A stretch of DNA of 33,328 nucleotides. It comes from an uncultured Prevotellaceae bacterium. GTDB lineage: Bacteria; Bacteroidota; Bacteroidia; Bacteroidales; Muribaculaceae. Each line of letters opens with the position of its first letter. Within the stretch, counting starts at the first letter, position 1. The notes under the pieces are model-generated. The model did not search any database. It was not told the origin of the DNA and saw nothing but the letters and a program-made list of their open reading frames with translations. The position numbers and the translations under genes are program-made. Location: contig CALAVD010000368.1 in assembly GCA_937892085.1 (NCBI GenBank), positions 1-33,328 of the forward strand, written 5' to 3'. Shown here in pieces: positions 17,460-24,545 of this stretch.

Positions 17460-17528
17460 GTATTAACTTTTTTAACACATTAGCACATCACATTTACTTT
17501 ACACACCGAGGGATAAAAACAAACGACA

Positions 17529-20500
17529 ATGAAAATCAGAAAAAACCTTACATTAGCATTAATTTCGGCTGCCACATTAGTGTTTGCATTACCTCAACTG
17601 GCACAGGAGCGTCAGGCCAAGGAACCGAGTTCATTGGACAACGGCATGGAGGCTCCTCTCAACCAGGAGAAAATGCATTTCACTAACGACCTGAGCCGCT
17701 TTGCAATGAGCAACAGCAAGCAAGTTAAAAACACCGTTAATGATGCCGGCGAGGAAATCGACGACCATGGCATCATCGTTGCGCCGCCACAAGGCGAGAC
17801 GCATTACTACAAACGCTCGGGAAAGGCCTACTACTACGATGACAACTGGAACTTCTATAGCTCCAATCAAGGTGGTCATGTCACCATCGTAGAGACTCCA
17901 GACGGCGCAGTCTATGTAAAAGACATTATCTCGCACTATGCTCAAAACTCATGGGTGAGAGGCGCCAAGAGTGGCAACACACTCACCATCCCAGTGGGGC
18001 AACCGCTCACCTACGACACCCAATATGGCATCACTTTGAGCCTACATTGGGGAACCACCGACAACAACTGGGGCATGCTCGACACACAGGACGTAACCTT
18101 TACTATCAACGGCAGCACTCTCTCGCTTGAAAACTCGAGTGCCAGCTCCTACATTGGCGCATTTTGGGACGGAGGCTACAACACCTTCTCGGGTTGGGGC
18201 GACTATAACACCATGTGGACTCTTGATGAGAATTACACACCTGCCTCTCAAGACTTAGTGACACTGCCCAGCGGCATCGCTACCCAGGAGTGGTACAGCG
18301 AGGGAACCATCTATGAAGGCGACAACTTCGAGAGCAATGTAACAGTAGCCAAGAATGCCAACGACATCTATGTGAAAGGCATCTTCACCACATTCCCCGA
18401 TTCATGGATAAAGGGTGTGGTTGACGGCAATAAGGTGACATTTGCTCAAAATCAGTTCTTAGGCTACATGAACGACGGCACTCCAGTGTGGGCTACAGGA
18501 TACGGCAACAGTGGTCTTGGCGATATCACATTCTATTACGACAGCGAGGCTAACGAGTATGACTCACAAACAATCGTGTTAGCCAATGGCAGTGACGACC
18601 AAGTTATCTATGCCGAGGCATTCAGTGACTTCTCTTTCATGCCCGAGAAGCCAGGCACAGTGATGATTGATGAGTTGCCTTATCTCAACAATTTTGAGAC
18701 CAAGGCTCGTCGCCGTCCTTTTACCATTATCGACAACAATGGCGACAACAGCACCTGGGACAGCGGACTTCACAGCAACTCAGGTTCCTATATGTTCTAT
18801 TACTCCTACAATGCCAACAACGCCGGCGACGATTGGCTCATCTCGCCAGCCATCAAGCTTGAGGAGGGCAAGCACTATCGCTTCTCACTTAATGCCTGGG
18901 CGCAAAACTCTGCCAACGTGGAGCGCCTGGAAGTGATGCTTGGTAGAGACATAAATGCAGCATCAATGACACAGACTATCATTAATGCCACCGATATCAA
19001 CCATTCTGTTATCATCAACATTGCCGAGGAGTCGCAACTGCTTGAGAACACCGACTTCACAGTAGCCAAAACGGGCTACTACTACTTTGGCATTCATGCC
19101 ATCAGTGAGAAAGACCGCTATTATCTCTATATCGACAATTTCAATGTGGCACTTGCCACCACTGCCGAGTCACCAGCCGCCGCCACTAATGTGAGCGTTA
19201 CCCAAGAACCAGGCATGCTGGCTGACAATGTGAGCTTCACAGCTCCAGCCGTTACTATCTCGGGCAACCCAATAACCGAGAACTTGGCATCGGTCAATGT
19301 GTACCGCGATGGTGAACCAGTGGCATCGCTTGCCAATGTTGCTCCAGGTTCACAGCAATCAATTTCGGACAATAATGGTCTCTCTTTGGGTCAACATGAC
19401 TACTATGTGGTAGCAACCAGCAATAGCGGTGAGGGCGAGAAAAGCGACACCGTTCAAGCTTTTATCACATTGACACAACCCATACCTGTGGTCTATGACT
19501 TCACTACTCAGAACTTTAACCAGTCGTTAGTGATCGATGCCAACGGCGACGGCCGCTCATGGAACGGAGGTTTGAGCGATGGAGCCACCTACACCTTTGG
19601 ACACATCGATGCTAACGAATATCTTATCACCCAGCCGGCACATCTTGAGGCGGGCATCAGTTACAACATAACTGTGAACGCCTGCTCTAATGGCACCGAG
19701 TATCCCGAGTCCTTCGAGCTCCTCATGGGCAAGGGCTATGGTTTAGACGACCTCGACATCGTGGCCATGGAGCCCACTCAAGTGCAAACCGAGGACAATG
19801 ATTATCAAGACTACTCATGCGACGTCACTGTAGCCGAGACGGGCGACTATTTCATTGCTTTGCACTGCATCTCAACTGTGAATGATGGGTTCATATTTAA
19901 AGTAAAGAAGATTCTTGTCAACAAGAATGCTTCGGCCAATGGACCTGCCGCTCCAGCTATCACTGTCACTGCTGAGCCCATGGGAAAGACCGAGGCCTTA
20001 GTCTCCGTCACGGCGCCCACCACGTGCATCGACGGCTCACTGCTCGGTGTCAACCTGTCTCATCTCGACATACTGCGCGACGACAACATGGTGAACACCA
20101 CACTCAATGTAGCACCGGGGGCAACCATCTCCTTCAACGACACCACTGCCACTAAGGGCACTCACACCTATTATGCCATCGCCTACGATGCCGACGGAAA
20201 CCCAGGAGCCACGAGTGAGAGAATCACCCTCTACGTGGGTCAAGATATCCCCAAGGCAATCTACGATGTGCGCTACGCCGACAATGGCGACGGCTACACT
20301 CTCATGTGGGACAAGGTTGACAGCATAGGCCGAAATAATGGCTATGTAAATCCCGCACTCGTTTACTATGTAATCTCCGATAACAAGGTGAGTGAGATTG
20401 CCGGCGTTGAATATGACGACGTGGGTGATGAAATTGGACGTGTGCAAGACGAGAACTTCTTCACCTTCACTGGCCTTAATACCGACGAGGGCGAGCAGCA

Positions 20501-21218
20501 TCTTGTTCCCTACTATGTGCGCACTGAGAATATCGCCGGTGCTACCACCGATTACCAAAAGTATATAATCATTGGTGAACCTTATCAATTGCCCGTAGAA
20601 GAAAGCTTTACAGGGAATGCCGTTCACACCCTGTGGGACTACAGCGATGCTACCAGCTTGGGTGCCAGCAGCGACGCCTCGGATGGCGACGGCAATGCCG
20701 CTCGACTTGGCCCCTCGGGAACCTATGGTGTAGCTGAGCTTGAGACAGGCAAAATCAACCTTAAGACCACAGTTCAGCCAGTTCTTTCTTTCGACGTGAA
20801 GAAGGGGCTCACCAATGAGAATGAGCTTACAATCTATGCCGTCCTTCCCGATGGCTCAAAAGTCGATTTGCAAACCGTGGCAATCACCAACGCCTTTGTT
20901 AACAACAAAATATCGCTCAACGATGAGACTCTCAAGCAGGCACGCTTTGCCCGCATTGGCTTCAGGGTAGATTTTGCCTTCCCGGCACTCAATCACTATG
21001 TCATCCTCGATAACATCAAGATTGAGGACAATGCAATTTATGGCGATGTCAATGGCGATGGACAAGTCACAAGTATCGACGTTACAGCACTTTACAACTA
21101 CCTTCTCAACAACGATATGAGCTCGATTGTCAATGGCGATGTTGATAACGACGGCTACATCACATCGGGTGACATTTCCTCGGTATATAATATCCTGCTA
21201 ACCCAAAAAAAGAGATAA
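17529..21218 (+). CDS. Large secreted multi-domain adhesin-like protein with dockerin-like C-terminus
   Basis: 1229 aa, exported by a Sec signal peptide (basic start MKIRK, hydrophobic core to about residue 25). Residues about 75-370 hold two related Tyr/Trp/Gly-rich beta domains (each with a VKxI....SW(I/V)(R/K)G pattern). Three jelly-roll 'choice-of-anchor J / cleaved adhesin' type domains follow at about 375-545 (DDWLISPAI core), 655-800 (with YLITQPAHL) and 1020-1165, separated by fibronectin-III-like segments (about 550-650, 805-915, 920-1015). The C-terminus is dockerin-like, with two EF-type calcium loops, GDVNGDGQVT at 1172-1181 and GDVDNDGYIT at 1203-1212. It has no typical T9SS tail. 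Probable role: surface or extracellular binding, possibly to carbohydrate or protein; ligand unknown. The next secreted-protein gene follows by 41 bp, so the two may be cotranscribed. Confidence 0.85.
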   Translation: MKIRKNLTLALISAATLVFALPQLAQERQAKEPSSLDNGMEAPLNQEKMHFTNDLSRFAMSNSKQVKNTVNDAGEEIDDHGIIVAPPQGETHYYKRSGKAYYYDDNWNFYSSNQGGHVTIVETPDGAVYVKDIISHYAQNSWVRGAKSGNTLTIPVGQPLTYDTQYGITLSLHWGTTDNNWGMLDTQDVTFTINGSTLSLENSSASSYIGAFWDGGYNTFSGWGDYNTMWTLDENYTPASQDLVTLPSGIATQEWYSEGTIYEGDNFESNVTVAKNANDIYVKGIFTTFPDSWIKGVVDGNKVTFAQNQFLGYMNDGTPVWATGYGNSGLGDITFYYDSEANEYDSQTIVLANGSDDQVIYAEAFSDFSFMPEKPGTVMIDELPYLNNFETKARRRPFTIIDNNGDNSTWDSGLHSNSGSYMFYYSYNANNAGDDWLISPAIKLEEGKHYRFSLNAWAQNSANVERLEVMLGRDINAASMTQTIINATDINHSVIINIAEESQLLENTDFTVAKTGYYYFGIHAISEKDRYYLYIDNFNVALATTAESPAAATNVSVTQEPGMLADNVSFTAPAVTISGNPITENLASVNVYRDGEPVASLANVAPGSQQSISDNNGLSLGQHDYYVVATSNSGEGEKSDTVQAFITLTQPIPVVYDFTTQNFNQSLVIDANGDGRSWNGGLSDGATYTFGHIDANEYLITQPAHLEAGISYNITVNACSNGTEYPESFELLMGKGYGLDDLDIVAMEPTQVQTEDNDYQDYSCDVTVAETGDYFIALHCISTVNDGFIFKVKKILVNKNASANGPAAPAITVTAEPMGKTEALVSVTAPTTCIDGSLLGVNLSHLDILRDDNMVNTTLNVAPGATISFNDTTATKGTHTYYAIAYDADGNPGATSERITLYVGQDIPKAIYDVRYADNGDGYTLMWDKVDSIGRNNGYVNPALVYYVISDNKVSEIAGVEYDDVGDEIGRVQDENFFTFTGLNTDEGEQHLVPYYVRTENIAGATTDYQKYIIIGEPYQLPVEESFTGNAVHTLWDYSDATSLGASSDASDGDGNAARLGPSGTYGVAELETGKINLKTTVQPVLSFDVKKGLTNENELTIYAVLPDGSKVDLQTVAITNAFVNNKISLNDETLKQARFARIGFRVDFAFPALNHYVILDNIKIEDNAIYGDVNGDGQVTSIDVTALYNYLLNNDMSSIVNGDVDNDGYITSGDISSVYNILLTQKKR

Positions 21219-21259
21219 CAAACCAATATTTATTCACTAATTTAAACTCTTAAAATTGT

Positions 21260-22834
21260 ATGAAAAAATTATTCCTTTCAATCGTTACAGTAGTGGCATG
21301 TGCTCTATCCATCAACGCCACTGTTGAAACTCTAACAGTGGCCAATGGCACAGCCACTTCGGAGTATGCACCCATCTACACCACTTGGTTCTCAACAGCC
21401 AATGCTACTCCTCATTCGCAAGTTATCTACACCGCCAGCATGCTTGAGAACATGGTAGGCGGTCAAATCACTGGAGTGCGTTACTATTTTGCTGGCAACG
21501 GCAATACCATGCAGGGTGGCAAGTTCAACCTCTCGATTGGCGAAGCAAGCAAAGACTCGTGGAGTTTCTTTGACGAAACTCCTCTCGAGGGACTTGCCGT
21601 TGTAAAAGCCGATGTCGTTGCTCCCGAATTAGGAGCATCGGTATTAGAAATCACTTTCGACACCCCCTATGAGTACAATGGTGGCAACCTCGGTATCGAG
21701 ACACTGGTAACCGAAGCTGGCAACATGGATGGCTCAACCTATTTCTATGGTATGTCGATGAGCAATAGCTATCCTCTCAACTATGCTTACTACAACAGCG
21801 ATGCCGACCAGCGATATGTCAACACTGGCACTTTCATGCCCAAGACCACTTTTATCTACGAGGTAGAGACCAAGCCCTATGATGTGCGCATTGAGCCCGA
21901 GAGCCTGAACTTTGGCAGGGTGTTGCTGGGCGATGTTAGCGAGCTCACTCTCACCATCACTAACCGCGGTGCCAACGCTGTAACCCCCGTTATGGCACTT
22001 GACGCTCCCTTCACTGTTGACTACACCACAACCACTCTTGGTAACGAGGAGAGCATTACTGTGACTGTGAAGTTTGCTCCTACCGATGCTACTGATTACT
22101 CTACTGTTCTCAACATCGACTGCGGTGAAGGTGGCATCATAGAGGTGCCCATTACTGCTGCTGGCACCGACACTCCCGAGATTACCGTGTGCGACGGCAC
22201 CGACACCGAGGAACACCTGCCCATTTATGGCTATTACTTCGATTCTGAAGTGACCAATACCCAAATGATTTATCCCGCCGAGATGCTTACCAAGCTCGCA
22301 GGAAACAAGATTACAGGCATTAAGTTCTACCCCACTGCTGCCATGAGTCTCACAAGCGGCAAGGCTGCTGTGAGCATGGGAACTGCCACGGGTAACGACG
22401 CATCGGTTGCTACCGACGGAATGGTTGAGGTTGCTACAATCGCTCCACAAGGTGGAGAGACCGAGCTCACCATCACTCTCAATGAGCCTTATATCTATGA
22501 AGGTGGTGCACTTGCCATTAAGACTCAAATGACCGAGAAAGGCAACTATGCAAAAACTTATTTCTATGGTCAAAGCCAGGATAACCGCCTTGGTTTCTGC
22601 CAATGGTCCAACTATAGCAGCAGCACCTATCTGTTCCTGCCCAAGATGACAATTTACTACGAGACTACTCCCACTGCAATTAACACAATCGACAACGATT
22701 GCAATGCACAGGTTAAGAGCATTAAATATGTCAACCCTATGGGTCAGGTTAGCTCAACTCCGTTCAATGGAATAAACATCGTTGTTACCGAGTACACCAA
22801 TGGTACTACCAAGGCCACTAAGGTTTTGAAGTAA
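21260..22834 (+). CDS. Secreted protein with duplicated beta domain and T9SS-type C-terminal tail
   Basis: 524 aa with a Sec signal peptide (MKKLFLSIVTVVACALSINA). Two homologous ~150-residue domains, about 27-175 and 309-465, share the sequence of steps 'ANGT/CDGT...APIY/LPIYGYYFD...Q(V/M)IY.A.ML..(M/L)..G.(Q)ITG(V/I)(R/K)(Y/F)Y...YFYG'. Between them, about 208-300, lies an ASH/choice-of-anchor-D-like domain (ESLNFGRVLLGD start, VKFAPTDATDYS core). Residues 470-524 (VNPMGQ..., GINIVV, final KVLK) resemble a type A T9SS sorting domain, so outer-membrane export through the type IX system and surface attachment are likely. It follows the adhesin by 41 bp. The hairpin at 22892-22924 is its likely transcript end. 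Specific function unknown. Confidence 0.82.
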   Translation: MKKLFLSIVTVVACALSINATVETLTVANGTATSEYAPIYTTWFSTANATPHSQVIYTASMLENMVGGQITGVRYYFAGNGNTMQGGKFNLSIGEASKDSWSFFDETPLEGLAVVKADVVAPELGASVLEITFDTPYEYNGGNLGIETLVTEAGNMDGSTYFYGMSMSNSYPLNYAYYNSDADQRYVNTGTFMPKTTFIYEVETKPYDVRIEPESLNFGRVLLGDVSELTLTITNRGANAVTPVMALDAPFTVDYTTTTLGNEESITVTVKFAPTDATDYSTVLNIDCGEGGIIEVPITAAGTDTPEITVCDGTDTEEHLPIYGYYFDSEVTNTQMIYPAEMLTKLAGNKITGIKFYPTAAMSLTSGKAAVSMGTATGNDASVATDGMVEVATIAPQGGETELTITLNEPYIYEGGALAIKTQMTEKGNYAKTYFYGQSQDNRLGFCQWSNYSSSTYLFLPKMTIYYETTPTAINTIDNDCNAQVKSIKYVNPMGQVSSTPFNGINIVVTEYTNGTTKATKVLK

Positions 22835-22891
22835 TATGTAAAGAAGCTGCTTCGACATCAGTCTAACAGCTATCTTAATCACCAAAACGAC

Positions 22892-22924
22892 AATCGCCGC
22901 TGCTTCAATAAGCTTGCGGCGATT
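22892..22924 (+). terminator. Hairpin downstream of the T9SS-tailed gene
   Basis: AATCGCCGC (22892-22900) and GCGGCGATT (22916-22924) form a perfect 9-bp GC-rich stem, with a nested GCTT/AAGC inside the loop. No clear T-run follows on either strand, so efficiency is uncertain. Confidence 0.5.
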
Positions 22925-22942
22925 GCTTCAAAAATCACCCCT

Positions 22943-23012
22943 ATTCGGCAGAATATAATCATTATATTTTGCCGAATAAAGTACTTTTTGTATCTTTGCG
23001 GCAAAATATAAT
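22943..23012 (+). promoter_or_regulatory. Palindromic operator-like site with a third half-site, upstream of the ATPase gene
   Basis: A 14-nt site CGGCAAAATATAAT occurs three times: at 22946-22959 (one mismatch), inverted at 22961-22974 (exact), and at 22999-23012 (exact). The first two form a 35-bp near-perfect palindrome (22943-22977) that overlaps the -33 element; the third covers the likely transcription start and ends 6 bp before the start codon. This layout suits repression by a dimeric regulator, perhaps the ATPase itself; that is inference. Confidence 0.7.
22967..22998 (+). promoter_or_regulatory. Bacteroidetes-type promoter of the ATPase gene
   Basis: TTTTG at 22967-22971, a 19-nt spacer, then TATCTTTG at 22991-22998 match the -33/-7 consensus closely. 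Transcription would start near 23004, giving a very short leader of about 14 nt. Confidence 0.75.
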
Positions 23013-23017
23013 TGCTC

Positions 23018-24460
23018 ATGGAACATATAATAGGCCGAAAATCAGAGATTAACGAGTTGGAAAGATTATATAGCAGTAACCGCCCGGAGTTTGTGGCAGT
23101 ATATGGCCGCCATCGAGTGGGCAAAACTTTCTTGATAAAACAGACTTTTAAGGGACGCATGACCTTCCAACACACTGGCGTGTCGCCTGTAGATTTGTCG
23201 GAAGGAACAAGTAGAATGAGAACTCAACTCGAGAGTTTTTATTTCTCTATGCTTAATCATGGACTCAAGGGATTTGCACCTCCTAAATCTTGGCTGGAAG
23301 CGTTTTTTCAGTTAGAACAACTGCTTAAAAGCGTTGATGACGGCAGTCGCCAACTGGTGTTCCTCGATGAGCTGTCGTGGATGGACACGCCACGCTCTGG
23401 CTTCCTTTCAGCCTTTGAGAATTTTTGGAACGGTTGGTGCAATGGACGCGACAACATAATGGTGATAGTGTGCGGCAGTGCCACATCGTGGATTCTCGGC
23501 AACCTGTCTCGAAGCCGTGGAGGACTTTATGGTCGCTTGACAAGCGAGATAAAACTTTCACCATTCACCTTGAAGGAATGTGAGGAATATTTCGCTAACG
23601 AAGGTATCGAAATTTCGCGCTACGATATTGTTCAGTCGCACATGATATTTGGTGGAATACCTTATTATTTGAGTTATTTCAACAAGGGCTACAGTTTCGA
23701 GAAAAACGTCGATAAGATTTTGTTCGGACCTTCTCCACGATTGAAAGATGAGTTCAACCGCTTATTTAATGCCGTGTTCAACAATTCCGAAGATTGCAAG
23801 AAAATCGTCCGTCATCTGGCAACACGGCACTCGGGATTCACAAGAGAAGAAATAGCCCGAGCCACTGGTCTGCCACTTGGCGGAGGTTTGAGTAATACCC
23901 TTTCATCACTCGTTGAGAGTGATTTCATAATGGCATATACTCCATGGGGCGTTTCAGCTAAAACAGTTTATTACAAGCTCATTGACAACTTCAGTCTCTT
24001 TTGGCTGAAATATGTGGAGACTAATGCTGACGATCGCAGCTATATGACCGACAATGCCACAAGCGAAATTCTGCGAGCATGGAGAGGAGTAGCCTTTGAG
24101 GAAGTGTGCTGGCAGCACATAGAGCAGATTAAACGAGCACTCGAAATTGGAGGCGTGAAGTCTTCAATTTCGGCATGGAGTGTGAAAGGCGACTCAACCC
24201 ATGAGGGAGTGCAAATCGACCTGCTCATTGCGCGGCAAGACAATGTGGTGAACTTGTGCGAAATGAAGTTTGCCGGTGATGTCTATACTATTGACCGCGA
24301 CGAAGAAATGAGACTAAGAAACCGCACCGAGGCATTAAAAAACACATTGTCGAGAAAACAGACCGTGCACTTGACGATGGTCACCAGCTACGGCATCGCT
24401 CAAGGCAAGCACAGCGGCATCGTCCAGCGACAAGTGGTGATGGATGATTTGTTTGAGTAG
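23018..24460 (+). CDS. AAA-family ATPase with DUF234/PD-(D/E)XK-like C-terminal domain
   Basis: 480 aa counted from the ATG at 23018; a TTG two codons earlier is less likely, and the family begins near (M)EHIIGRKSEI. Walker A GRHRVGKT at 30-37 and Walker B LVFLDE at 113-118 define the STAND-like 'archaeal-type' ATPase domain. A winged-helix-like region (about 265-310) follows. The C-terminal part has Asp401 (GVQIDLLI), Glu415 and Lys417 (EMKF), the spacing of a PD-(D/E)XK nuclease core as proposed for DUF234. Such single-gene ATPases are frequent in Bacteroidetes and archaea, often with patchy distribution; function is unproven (defence or selfish element are possible). It carries its own promoter and palindrome, and sits between unrelated genes next to a stray polA fragment, consistent with acquisition as a cassette. 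Confidence 0.88.
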   Translation: MEHIIGRKSEINELERLYSSNRPEFVAVYGRHRVGKTFLIKQTFKGRMTFQHTGVSPVDLSEGTSRMRTQLESFYFSMLNHGLKGFAPPKSWLEAFFQLEQLLKSVDDGSRQLVFLDELSWMDTPRSGFLSAFENFWNGWCNGRDNIMVIVCGSATSWILGNLSRSRGGLYGRLTSEIKLSPFTLKECEEYFANEGIEISRYDIVQSHMIFGGIPYYLSYFNKGYSFEKNVDKILFGPSPRLKDEFNRLFNAVFNNSEDCKKIVRHLATRHSGFTREEIARATGLPLGGGLSNTLSSLVESDFIMAYTPWGVSAKTVYYKLIDNFSLFWLKYVETNADDRSYMTDNATSEILRAWRGVAFEEVCWQHIEQIKRALEIGGVKSSISAWSVKGDSTHEGVQIDLLIARQDNVVNLCEMKFAGDVYTIDRDEEMRLRNRTEALKNTLSRKQTVHLTMVTSYGIAQGKHSGIVQRQVVMDDLFE

Positions 24461-24480
24461 GATATACGCCGCCTTTACAT

Positions 24481-24514
24481 CGTGCACTTGCAGTACCATG
24501 CGCGACTTAATGCC
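24481..24514 (-). pseudogene. Duplicated fragment of polA (motif C region)
   Basis: 34 bp match 24689-24722 inside polA at 31 of 34 positions. On the minus strand they encode GIKSRMVLQVH, against GIKSRMILQVH in PolA (residues just before and including the motif C His898). Two of three differences are silent. It lies 32 bp beyond the polA stop codon and 21 bp beyond the convergent ATPase stop, out of any functional gene. Probably a remnant of a longer duplicated polA 3' end. Confidence 0.7.
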
Positions 24515-24545
24515 ATTCAAGCATCTTATGTGATTCCGCATTAAT

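Larger units (their letters stand above)
16926..17528. other. Divergent intergenic region with a GC-richer island of unknown nature
   Basis: No convincing gene lies in these 603 bp. AT-rich flanks surround a GC-richer stretch at about 17060-17285 with small hairpins (CACAC/GTGTG at 17087-17100; ACAGG/CCTGT at 17216-17233). A 93-codon open frame (17005-17286, +) is open by chance as far as I can judge: Cys/Phe/His-rich, no start context and no recognised family. The island could be a small RNA, a long leader, or a decayed mobile element. The promoters of the SrfB block and of the adhesin must lie in or beside it. Confidence 0.5.

Noticed and set aside
23012..23017. TTG start two codons before the ATPase ATG
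   Set aside because: It lies inside the third operator half-site and the ATG at 23018 fits the family N-terminus better.
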